Origin: Saliniramus fredricksonii
GTDB lineage: Bacteria > Pseudomonadota > Alphaproteobacteria > Rhizobiales > Beijerinckiaceae
DNA: 64,000 nt
Direction of reading: 5' to 3'
Assembly: GCF_900094735.1 (NCBI RefSeq)
Contig: NZ_FMBM01000002.1
Coordinates: 806,001-870,000, forward strand
The notes beneath the pieces were generated by a model. It was given only the letters and a program-made list of their open reading frames with translations. It did no database searches and was not told the origin of the DNA. Within the stretch, counting starts at the first letter, position 1. Each line of letters opens with the position of its first letter. The translations under genes were made by a program, and so were the position numbers. This document shows positions 56,033 through 64,000 of this stretch, piece by piece.

Positions 56033-56474
56033 GGTGATCCCCCAACCACTCCGCACTTCCCGTTTTCAGTTAGGGCAGATGCGTTTCTTGTGCGAATAAT
56101 CGCGTTTTCATGTGTCAAAAATTTTGCATATATCGGCTTTCTGAATCGTTAAAACTTTTGTTTAGCCACTCAATACGAAGAAGACGTTTTTATAGCAGAA
56201 GCACAACTTCGAATTCTATTTTAAAGATAAAACTGAAACTGATATTGACATAAGGTTGTGTAAAAATGCAGGCTCCGAGCCAAAGCCGATCGTCCATGGG
56301 TTTTGCTTGTCGTCTTGCATAGATTACTTTGCGAATTTGCTCATCTAGATTTTACATTCACAATATGTGAACCAGATTCGGCCCGGTTTCGTTGAGCCCG
56401 GGCAAAGTGTCGCCCCGGCCAGCGCCCCCGGCTGTCGGCGCGGACGATTCCCGGCGGCGGGAAGGAGAATTGGC
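56033..56474. other. AT-rich divergent promoter region
   Basis: This stretch is clearly richer in A and T than its surroundings and separates the chemoreceptor gene from the Crp-like gene, which are transcribed away from each other. No gene is supported in it. It should contain both promoters, but no convincing -35/-10 pair or operator could be chosen. Confidence 0.5.
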
Positions 56475-57170
56475 GTGGAAAACCTGATCTTGCGGGCCTT
56501 CTCGCAGGAGGCGCGCGGATTTCTCGCAGAGTATGCGCTCAGGCGTCCGGTTGCGACCGGCGAGGTGCTCTATGCCGACAAGATGCCCTTCACCCATGCC
56601 GTATTCCCGCATACCGGCATCATTTCCTTGATGGGTCAGCGGGAAAACGGCACGCTTGCGGAAAAGGCGGCCATTGGCAATGAGGGCTTTCTCGGCCTCG
56701 CGGTGATCCTCGGAGCGGGCCACTCGCTGAGCAATTCCGTGGTGCGGGTTGCAGGAGAGGTGAGCTATATCCCGATGTCGGCCATGCATGAGGCCGGGGA
56801 GCGCTTTGCCTGCTACAGGCTGATCATGATGCGTTATGCGCAGTCGCTCGTGGTGCAATTGATGGAATCCGTCGTCAGCGCGCGACTCGATCAGGCCGAG
56901 GCGCAGGTCGTAAACTGGCTGCTTTTCGCCAATCGCCGCATGCACGACTCGGCTTTCGTACTGACACAGGATTCGCTGGCCGAAGTCCTCGGTCTGCGCC
57001 GCGTGACCGTGGGTGGGGTCTGGTCGAAGCTCAAGCGCGAAGGTATCATCAGCTACTCCCGCGGATTGCTGCAAATCAAGGATCTACGAGCTCTGGAGGC
57101 TTATGCCAGCGAAAGCCATGGCCGTACGCTCGATGCCTTCGCCTGGCAGGTTGCTCCACACGAGACATAG
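56475..57170 (+). CDS. Crp/Fnr-family transcriptional regulator
   Basis: This 231-residue protein has an N-terminal cyclic-nucleotide-binding-like beta roll (about 15-135; ADKMPFTHAVFPHTGIISL) and a C-terminal winged HTH (about 165-220; TQDSLAEVLGLRRVTVGGVWSKL). The Cys pattern of Fnr and the full phosphate-binding cassette of Crp are absent, so the effector is unknown. A GTG with GAAGGAGA six bases upstream is the best start; the open frame runs 36 codons further up. It is common in Rhizobiales for such Crp proteins to stand alone. Confidence 0.9.
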   Translation: MENLILRAFSQEARGFLAEYALRRPVATGEVLYADKMPFTHAVFPHTGIISLMGQRENGTLAEKAAIGNEGFLGLAVILGAGHSLSNSVVRVAGEVSYIPMSAMHEAGERFACYRLIMMRYAQSLVVQLMESVVSARLDQAEAQVVNWLLFANRRMHDSAFVLTQDSLAEVLGLRRVTVGGVWSKLKREGIISYSRGLLQIKDLRALEAYASESHGRTLDAFAWQVAPHET

Positions 57171-57176
57171 CGCCTT

Positions 57177-57374
57177 TCACGGGACATCCGGACGCTTCGG
57201 CGTCTGCGATGTCTGCCCGCCTTTGCGGCCGGCCTGGGATGCCAGTTCGCGGTTCTGGGCGAAGGACCGCTTGCCGGCCGGCACGCTCTGACCGCCCTTG
57301 CTGGCGATCTCGCGCTGCTTCTCCGGACTCATGGATGCAAAACCGCGCTTCGACGTTTTCTTCTCCGCCATCAT
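57177..57374 (-). CDS. KGG-repeat (stress-induced) small protein
   Basis: This 65-residue, basic, glycine-rich protein contains the KGG motif twice: PEKQREIASKGGQSVP and ELASQAGRKGGQTSQ, with the connecting AGKRSFAQNR typical of the YciG/KGG family. Members are small hydrophilic stress proteins, often controlled by general stress sigma factors; their molecular role is unknown. Two adjacent ATG codons could start it. It is convergent with the Crp-like gene, 6 bp away. Confidence 0.87.
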   Translation of the reverse strand: MMAEKKTSKRGFASMSPEKQREIASKGGQSVPAGKRSFAQNRELASQAGRKGGQTSQTPKRPDVP

Positions 57375-57447
57375 GATCCTCCGAACGGCGACGCCCCGGG
57401 CGATAAACTGCCGAGGTCGCCCGGAGGTTCCAGAGACGGAAGTCATT

Positions 57448-59546
57448 TCATGACGCATGCCCGGTGCAGGCGAGGGCGAAGGCGTAGACGAGGGCGGTCT
57501 CCTCCAGCTGCCGGAAGCGCCCCGAGACGCCGCCATGGCCGGCATCCATGTTGGTGCGCAGGAGGATCGGCCCGCCACTTGTCATCGTCGCGCGCAGCCG
57601 CGCCACCCATTTCGCCGGCTCCCAATAGGTTACACGCGGATCCGAGAGGCCGGCCAGGGCGAGGATCGGGGGATAGGGCTGCGCCGTGATCGCGTCATAG
57701 GGCGAATAGCTGCGGATCAGGTCGAAGGCCTCCCGACTCTCGATCGGATTGCCCCATTCCGGCCATTCTGGCGGCGTCAGCGGCAACTCGGCATCGAGCA
57801 TGGTGTTGAGCACATCGACGAAGGGCACATCCGCGAGAATGCCGGCGAACATGCCGGGATCCATATTGGCGACCGCCCCCATCAGCATGCCGCCGGCGCT
57901 GCCGCCATGGGCGACGATCGCGCCGCGCCGGGTGAAGCCCTCATCGGCGAGGGTTTGCGCGCAGGCGAGGAAATCGGTGAAGGTATTGGGCTTGTGTTCG
58001 CGCTTGCCGCTCTCGTACCAGTGCCAGCCCTTCTCGGTGCCGCCGCGTATATGGGCGATCGCATAGACGAAGCCGCGATCGACCAGCGAGAGGATGCTGG
58101 TGCGAAAGCTCGCCGGCATGGCAATGCCGTAGGCGCCATATCCATAGAGCAGACAGGGCGCGGGGCCGGTATCGCGCGCATCGCGGCGATGGATCAGCGA
58201 AATCGGGACCTGCGCGCCATCGGGGGCCTGCGCAAGGATACGCCGCGTGACGTAGTCGTCGGGGTCATGGCCGCTCGGCACGTCCTGGGTCTTGCGCAGG
58301 GTGCGCTCGCGCGACGCCATGTCGTAATCCCAGACCTGCGCCGGTGTCGTCAGCGAGGAATAGCCGAAGCGCAGAATCTCGGTGTCGTATTCGAAGCCCG
58401 GCTGCATCGAGAGGGAAAAGGCTTCCTCGTCGAAGGCGATGATGTGTTCTTTGCCGCTCTCCCATTCCCGGATGACGATGCGCGGATTGGCGTCCTCGCG
58501 CTCAAGCCGGGCGAGATGGCGGGCGAAGGGGAGGGCGGAAGTGATCATCACGCCCTTGCGGTGCGGAACGAGATCGCGCCAATGCGCGCGCTCCGGCGTG
58601 GCGAGCGGCGCAGTGACGATGCAAAAATCCTCGGCGCCACCGGCATTCGTCGTGATGACGAGGCGCTTCCGCTCAAGGTGATGCTCGACATCATAGAGCA
58701 TGCCCGTCTCACGGGCCGCGACCAGGCGCGGGGGCGCATCAGGCGCCTCCAGATCGATCAGCCGCGCCTCGCTCGTCTCGTGATCGGCGATGCCGATGAC
58801 GGCGAAGCGCCCGGAGCGGGTTTCGTCGAGCGAGACGAACCAGCCGGGTTCCGGCTCCTCGTAGACGAGAGCGTCGGCGCTTTCCGGCGTGCCGAGCACG
58901 TGGTGTTTGACGCGGACGGGGCGGTGATTGTCGTCGCGCTCCACATAGAAGAAGCTCTTGCCGTTGCGCGCCCAGACGAGATCGCCGGCAGCCTCTGTTA
59001 CGGTATCGTCGTGATCGATCCCGGTCTGCGCATCGCGGATGCGGATTGTATAGCTCTCCGAACCCTCGGTATCGCTCGACCAGGCGATGAGCCGGTGGTC
59101 GGGGCTGTGATCGACGCCGCCGAAGGCGAAATAGGCATGGCCGTCGGCGAGCGCATCACCGTCGAGCAGCAGCGTCTCCTCGCCGCCATCGCGCGGTGTG
59201 CGGCAGAAGAGCGGGTGCTCGCCGCCCTCGCGAAAGCGCCGGTAATAGGCGAAGGGGCCGTGAGGCGCCGGGACGGAGGAATCATCCTCCTTGATCCGCC
59301 CGCGCATCTCCGCGCGCAAGGTCTCGCGCAGGGTCGCGAGGGGCGCGGTGACGGCCTCGGTATGGGCGTTCTCCGCTTCGAGATGCGCGCGGATCGGGGC
59401 CGGCAGGGTGGCGGGGTCGTCAAGCACGTCACGCCAGTTCTCGGCACGAAGCCAGGCGTAATCGTCGGAAAGCGCGATGCCATGTGCATGCGTCACCTGC
59501 TCCCGCCGCTCGGTGACGGGAGGCTTGGCTTTTGCCAGTTTGATGC

Positions 59547-59550
<4 letters not shown>
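57448..59550 (-). CDS. S9-family serine peptidase (oligopeptidase B-like)
   Basis: This 700-residue protein has an N-terminal beta-propeller (about 75-400) and a C-terminal alpha/beta-hydrolase domain. The catalytic triad is Ser551 ([12 protein letters not shown]), Asp637 ([11 protein letters not shown]) and His672 ([11 protein letters not shown]). [24 protein letters not shown] is the conserved S9A stretch before the nucleophile. It cleaves oligopeptides, probably after basic residues, in the cytoplasm; no signal peptide is present. Its ATG overlaps the msrB stop as ATGA. Confidence 0.95.
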
Positions 59551-59963
<413 letters not shown>

Positions 59964-60273
59964 GCTTTTACTCCATCCCAAGGGGCGCCGCAGGCGGCAT
60001 CGGATCTCTTTCCATGCGTAATATGGGACGCCATCGACGATTCGGCCATAGGTCACGTTGCGAAGGAAAGCACCGGTTAAATACCTTGAATTGCTTCTTG
60101 CAATCTTGGCAATCATTGACTAAGCCTGAGGATGTTATGTTCGATACCGGCAATATAACAGGCCGTTCCGCTTTACGTCCGCAGGATGGCCGGTGCCGTA
60201 AAAAAAGAATATTCTGGAAGAAACCGGTTCGCGAGGCCTCCATCCACAAAAACCTCAGGGAATCGCAACAGCA
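59964..60273. other. Intergenic region between msrB and mucR
   Basis: The two genes diverge from this 310-bp region. AT-rich tracts near 60,110-60,170 and 60,195-60,215 are likely promoter and regulator binding places, as MucR proteins bind AT-rich DNA and regulate their own gene. No small gene is supported. Confidence 0.45.
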
Positions 60274-60699
60274 ATGAGCGAAGAAAATCGCGCTGAATTT
60301 ATCGACCTGACCGCCGATATCGTCTCGGCTTATGTCAGCCACAATCCGGTTCCGAGTGCCGATCTGCCAGGCCTGATCGCCGATATCCACGGGGCCCTCG
60401 CCGGCCTTGCCGGCAAGGCGGCGGAGCTGCCTGCGGAGCCGCCCAAGCCGGCTGTGCCGATCAAGCGTTCCGTCACGCCGGATTTCATCATCTGTCTGGA
60501 AGATGGCAAACAGTTCAAGTCACTCAAGCGTCATCTGCGTACGCAATACGACATGACTCCCGAGGAGTATCGGGAGAAGTGGGGTCTGTCGGCGGATTAT
60601 CCGATGGTCGCACCGAACTATGCCCGGGCCCGCTCCGAGCTCGCCAAGGAAATGGGCCTCGGCCAGCAACGGCGCAAGCGGCGCAGCACACGCAACTGA
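60274..60699 (+). CDS. mucR: MucR/Ros-family transcriptional regulator
   Basis: This 141-residue protein has the alphaproteobacterial Ros/MucR zinc-finger domain at the C-terminal half, with [20 protein letters not shown] followed by [19 protein letters not shown] and [19 protein letters not shown]. The N-terminal half ([18 protein letters not shown]) mediates oligomerisation. Such proteins act as H-NS-like silencers of exopolysaccharide, motility and cell-cycle genes. The family is a good taxonomic marker for Rhizobiales and relatives. The basic tail RRKRRSTRN is normal. Confidence 0.96.
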   Translation: MSEENRAEFIDLTADIVSAYVSHNPVPSADLPGLIADIHGALAGLAGKAAELPAEPPKPAVPIKRSVTPDFIICLEDGKQFKSLKRHLRTQYDMTPEEYREKWGLSADYPMVAPNYARARSELAKEMGLGQQRRKRRSTRN

Positions 60700-60792
60700 T
60701 CCGCTGCGCACCCGGCGCCATACGATTGTACAGCAGGCGCGCAGCTGCTAATTGCTGCTGAAGATTCTTCCGCGCAATTGCAGGAGTGCGCC

Positions 60793-61266
60793 TTGCTGTC
60801 ATCCCTGATGCGCCGTGCCGGTCATGCCGATGGGGTCGACCCGGTTATCCAGGTCGGCGCGATCCCCTACCGTATCATGGATGGTCATGTGGCCTTCCTT
60901 TTGGTCACGTCACGTCGCACGGGTCGCTGGATCTACCCGAAGGGCGCCATCATCGATGGTATGACAGCGGCCGAAAGCGCTGCCTGCGAAGCGTTCGAGG
61001 AGGCAGGTGTCGAGGGGGAGGTCTGGCCCGAGCCGTTCGGCAGTTACGACACGGTCAAGATCAAGGGCATGACCCGGACGCCCCTGCGCGTGGCGCTCTA
61101 CCCGCTCGAAGTGACCCGGCAGCTCGACCCGTGGAAGGAGTCGCGCCAGCGGCATCGCCATTGGGCCTTGCTGCCGGAGGCGCGCCGTCTTCTGTCGGAG
61201 CCGCGCCTCGTCGAGGTCACAAAGAGCCTGCATGCGCATTTGCGCAAGCGCGAGGCGATCGCCTGA
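60793..61266 (+). CDS. Nudix hydrolase (diphosphoinositol-polyphosphate-phosphatase-like)
   Basis: This protein of about 157 residues has a Nudix fold with the box around GAIIDGMTAAESAACEAFEE followed by AGVEG. The core EEAGV is present, but the first Glu is Met and the Arg before the Glu triad is Cys. Loss of the first Glu is usual in the alphaproteobacterial branch that resembles DIPP-type enzymes (W-x-x-P-K-G start seen as WIYPKG). A TTG with AGGAG six bases upstream is the likely start; an ATG five codons later is also possible. Substrate is unknown. It is convergent with the phosphate transporter gene. Confidence 0.88.
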   Translation: MLSSLMRRAGHADGVDPVIQVGAIPYRIMDGHVAFLLVTSRRTGRWIYPKGAIIDGMTAAESAACEAFEEAGVEGEVWPEPFGSYDTVKIKGMTRTPLRVALYPLEVTRQLDPWKESRQRHRHWALLPEARRLLSEPRLVEVTKSLHAHLRKREAIA

Positions 61267-61282
61267 AAGGCCAGCATTTCCA

Positions 61283-62788
61283 TCAGAAATCGGCGAAGGC
61301 CTGCATCAGGAGATAGAGCAACCCTGCCAGCGTGCCAGCCGCCGGAACCGTCACGATCCATGCCGTGATGATACCCAGCGCGTGCCGGCGCCGTACCAGT
61401 TGCCGGCGCTCGCGCTTTTGCGCCTTGGCAATGGCGTCCTCGGGTGTCTTGTTCAGCTTGTCGACCCGCAGGAAGAGCGAGGTCGGCTGCACGGCCGGGT
61501 TGGGCACCCCCTTGTTCATCAGCGCCTCGCGCAGGAAGCCGACACCGAAGATCGCGCCCACGGCGATATGCGTCGAGGAGACCGGCAGGCCGAGCGCCGA
61601 GGCGATCAGCACCGTGATCGCAGCGGCAAGCGCGACGCAATAGGCGCGGATCGCGTCCATCCTGGTGATCTTCTCGCCCACCATCCTGATCAGTCGCGGC
61701 CCGAACAGGGCGAGGCCGACGGCAATGCCGATCGCGCCGATCACCAGAACCCAGAGCGGCAGGGCGACGCGTCCCACTTCCGACGATCCCGTCTCTGCGG
61801 CGGCGACGATGGCCGCGAGCGGCCCGACGGCATTGGCGACGTCGTTGGCGCCATGGGCGAAGGAAAGCAATGCAGCGGCAAAGATCAGCGGCACGGTGAA
61901 CAGGTTGGCGATATGCTTGCGACGGTTCTCGATATGCCTGGCACGCTCGGCCACCCATGGCCGCGACATGCCCCAACCGATCAGGAAGAAGACCAGGCCG
62001 AGCGCCAGGACGGTCAGGGCGGAGGGGTTCCAGATGCGCGAGAAGCCTTTATTGGCCAGATACATGGCGAAAACGCCGGTCATCAGCCCGACCATCACCG
62101 GAACCCAGCGCCGTGCCGCCGCAACACGATCCTCGCGCAACAGGATCGACCATTTGACGAAGCCGAGCAAAGCTGCGGCAATCAGTCCGCCGAGGCCGGG
62201 TGAGATCACCCAGCTCGCCACGATCGCGCCGATCATCGGCCAGTGTACCACCCAGAATCCCGCCGCCGCGATCCCGGCACCCACCACACCACCAACCACG
62301 GAATGCGTGGTCGAGACCGGGGCGCCGAGACAGGTCGCGAGGTTGATCCACATCGCTGCGGCGAGGAAGGCCGACATCATGACCAGGATGAATTGCAGCG
62401 CCGGCATCGCATCATCCGGACGCAGGAGGTCGCGCGAAACCGTGTTGACCACGTCACCGCCGGCAAGGATCGCGCCGGCTGCCTCGCAGAAAGCGGCGAT
62501 GACGAGGGCGCCGCCGAGCGAGAGGGCACGGCTGCCCACTGCCGGGCCCATATTGTTGGCCACGTCATTGGCGCCGACATTGAGCGCCATATAGGCCGCG
62601 ATCACCGCTGCCGCGATGACGAACCAGCTCAGCGGTCCCTCGATCACGAACAGGCTCGCCAGAGTGATTGCACCGATGAAGAAGACGAGCAGCAGGCCCG
62701 GCATCGCCATCGCACGCGCGCGTGACGCGGTCGCCGTCTCCAGCGTGTCGACCTTGCCGAGATCCTTGTCGAGTGTACTCTTCGCCAC
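61283..62788 (-). CDS. Inorganic phosphate transporter, PiT family
   Basis: This 501-residue membrane protein contains the two inverted PiT signatures, MALNVGANDVANNMGPAVGS (about 67-86) and SFAHGANDVANAVGPLAAI (about 310-330), each in a domain of several helices, plus GAPVSTTHSVVGGVVGAGI and GLPVSSTHIAVGAIFGVG. It takes up metal-phosphate by proton symport across the inner membrane. The loop between the halves carries the basic ERARHIENRRKHIANLF. No PhoU-like gene is adjacent. Confidence 0.95.
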   Translation of the reverse strand: MAKSTLDKDLGKVDTLETATASRARAMAMPGLLLVFFIGAITLASLFVIEGPLSWFVIAAAVIAAYMALNVGANDVANNMGPAVGSRALSLGGALVIAAFCEAAGAILAGGDVVNTVSRDLLRPDDAMPALQFILVMMSAFLAAAMWINLATCLGAPVSTTHSVVGGVVGAGIAAAGFWVVHWPMIGAIVASWVISPGLGGLIAAALLGFVKWSILLREDRVAAARRWVPVMVGLMTGVFAMYLANKGFSRIWNPSALTVLALGLVFFLIGWGMSRPWVAERARHIENRRKHIANLFTVPLIFAAALLSFAHGANDVANAVGPLAAIVAAAETGSSEVGRVALPLWVLVIGAIGIAVGLALFGPRLIRMVGEKITRMDAIRAYCVALAAAITVLIASALGLPVSSTHIAVGAIFGVGFLREALMNKGVPNPAVQPTSLFLRVDKLNKTPEDAIAKAQKRERRQLVRRRHALGIITAWIVTVPAAGTLAGLLYLLMQAFADF

Positions 62789-63111
62789 CTTTGCGCCCCG
62801 ATATTTTGCCGACTGAACGCGCCGGTCCGGGCCTTAGCATCATCCGAACCGGAAATCATGTGCGAATTGCCGGCGCCCAGCTCCTGCAAAGCGTGGCGAG
62901 TAATTCATTTGGCAATTTAAAATTGTTTCGGCTGAGTTGCTATTAATTTTCTGTAATCCCAAATTTACACAAATCCTGAATCGGGAAAGTAATTATTTTA
63001 AATTTGTACATTACCAAGAGGAAGTGTCGTTGCGCTGCTTGCGATCGACCCATTTGCAAATCCGGTACGAATGAAGACCGGCGAACCGGTCTCACTGCTC
63101 GTGAGGTAACC
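62789..63111. other. AT-rich divergent region between the phosphate transporter and the TadG-like gene
   Basis: Bases from about 62,895 to 63,010 are strongly AT-rich in a GC-rich genome and should hold the promoters of both divergent genes. No gene and no clear operator were seen. Confidence 0.45.
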
Positions 63112-64000
63112 ATGGATCAGTTGCGTAAAGCGCGTCGCGCGAATGTGGCGCACGGCACGGCTTCCGTCCGCCGATTGGCGGGCCGGGCCGCAGCCTTCCT
63201 CGAGCGGGTTTCGCCCACAATCCTCCGCAACGCCTTGCGAGACCGGAGCGGCAATGTCGCCATCGTCTTCGCACTCGCGACGGTCCCGCTCGTCGGGATA
63301 GCCGGTGCGGCCGTCGATTACGGACGTTCGACCGGTGCCAGGGTCGAAGCGCAGCGCCTCGTCGATGCCGCCGCGCTCGCGGCGGCCCAGCGCATGTCCG
63401 ACCCGAACGTGACCCAGGATGAAATCCGGGCCGATCTGGAAGGCTACATCATGGAGCGCCTGCCGCGCATGGTGGACTTCGCACAGGTGAATATCGTCTT
63501 CATGCAGGAACGCCGTGGAGCGCGTATCGAGATGGACTACGCCCTGCCCACGACACTGACGCGCGTGCTGGGCAAGGAGACCATGAGCGGCTCCATCGTC
63601 GCCGAGGCCATGGCGGCAGTGGATTCGGCTGAAATCGCCGTGGCGCTGGACGTGACCGGCTCGATGCGCACGCATGTCCCCGCCATGCGTGAGGCCACGC
63701 GAGGCCTCATCGACGAACTCAAGCCGGCGGGGCGCAATACCGACAATGTCCGCGTCTCGCTCGTTCCTTACGTTACGACAGTGAATGTTTCCGGTCACCC
63801 TGATCACATGCGCTGGATGGATGTGTCCGGCCAGGCGCGGCATCACGGGGAGAATTTCGCGGGCGTGGGGATACGTGACAATCGCTGTTATTCGCCGCCG
63901 CCCCCGCCACCGCCCCCCCCGCCACCGCCGCCATCCCCGCCACCGCCGCCCCCACCTCCCGGGCCTCCGCCGCCCCCGCCGCCGCCATCGCCACCACCAC
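63112..64000 (+). CDS. TadG-like pilus assembly protein with vWA domain and poly-proline tract (partial)
   Basis: The gene runs off the window after 296 codons. It starts with a basic segment, then a Flp-pilus TadE/TadG N-terminal helix (RSGNVAIVFALATVPLVGIA, with DYGRSTGARVEAQRLVDAAA) that anchors it in the membrane. A von Willebrand A domain follows, opening with the metal-site variant ALDVTGSM (DxTxS instead of DxSxS). After NRCYS the sequence turns into proline runs from residue 262: thirteen Pro, Ser, eight Pro, Gly, eight Pro, Ser and further Pro at the edge. Such a tract inside the vWA domain is unusual and may act as a stiff spacer or wall-binding stalk; its translation would depend on elongation factor P. 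Confidence 0.85.
   Translation, partial: MDQLRKARRANVAHGTASVRRLAGRAAAFLERVSPTILRNALRDRSGNVAIVFALATVPLVGIAGAAVDYGRSTGARVEAQRLVDAAALAAAQRMSDPNVTQDEIRADLEGYIMERLPRMVDFAQVNIVFMQERRGARIEMDYALPTTLTRVLGKETMSGSIVAEAMAAVDSAEIAVALDVTGSMRTHVPAMREATRGLIDELKPAGRNTDNVRVSLVPYVTTVNVSGHPDHMRWMDVSGQARHHGENFAGVGIRDNRCYSPPPPPPPPPPPPPSPPPPPPPPGPPPPPPPPSPPP

Noticed and set aside
56245-56275. TTGACA in the region before the Crp-like gene as a sigma70 promoter
   Set aside because: No acceptable -10 element lies at a 16-18 bp spacing.
60014-60277. Plus-strand frame of 87 codons before mucR
   Set aside because: It lacks a ribosome-binding site and falls in the AT-rich promoter region.
63773-64000. Minus-strand Gly/Ala-rich frame
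   Set aside because: It is the complement of the poly-proline tract in the TadG-like gene.

Overview
The window looks like chromosome of a high-GC alphaproteobacterium, most likely a member of the Hyphomicrobiales/Rhizobiales. The signs are a MucR/Ros regulator, a KGG-repeat stress protein, a TadG-type Flp-pilus protein, mutM-ubiE-ubiB linkage, a GlxA-type regulator and several ABC/TRAP uptake systems. Genus assignment is not possible from sequence reading alone. No rRNA, tRNA or CRISPR array was recognised.

Bases 1-16,470 hold a long, mostly minus-strand catabolic cluster. It encodes a class III aminotransferase, a GntR/FCD repressor, a split transketolase, a penicillin-acylase-type Ntn hydrolase, a complete peptide-type ABC importer (SBP, two permeases, two ATPases), an amidase-signature hydrolase and an N,N-dimethylformamidase large-subunit-like protein. 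A GlxA-type regulator converges on its end. Three near-identical TGATATATCA palindromes lie before the aminotransferase, the transketolase pair and the acylase, so a GntR regulon is likely. The content suggests import and hydrolysis of an amide-bearing compound followed by transamination and C2 transfer; the substrate is unknown.

Bases 16,900-33,450 hold a second catabolic region around an IclR regulator. A plus operon has a DUF35 protein, a thiolase-like protein, an SDR and an AidB-like acyl-CoA dehydrogenase. A minus operon has an ADP-forming acyl-CoA ligase, two MaoC/hotdog proteins (one frameshifted), a second thiolase-like protein and a second DUF35 protein. A further plus operon has an acyl-CoA dehydrogenase, a 2,4-dienoyl-CoA-reductase-like SDR, a zinc alcohol dehydrogenase and a TRAP transporter. 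Both thiolase-like proteins lack the nucleophilic Cys, which fits retro-aldolase-type (Ltp-like) chemistry on CoA esters.

Bases 33,627-40,175 are a stack of mobile elements: an intact IS701-type element with CTAG duplications, a truncated P4-type integrase, an IS256-type element split by an IS1111/IS110-type element, a transposase fragment, and a second, intact IS256-type element. The IS1111-type element is the most interesting object here. Its non-coding end can fold into a bridge-RNA/seekRNA-like stem-loop whose two loop segments match the two halves of the site into which the element inserted.

Bases 40,565-64,000 are mostly housekeeping: hemolysin III-like protein, mutM, ubiE, ubiB, a DUF488 gene overlapping an uncharacterised partner, a second peptide ABC operon with an M20 peptidase, a PAS-GGDEF-EAL protein, a soluble chemoreceptor, a Crp-like regulator, a KGG protein, an S9 peptidase, msrB, mucR, a Nudix protein and a PiT phosphate transporter. 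The last gene is a TadG/vWA protein that runs off the end inside a long poly-proline tract.
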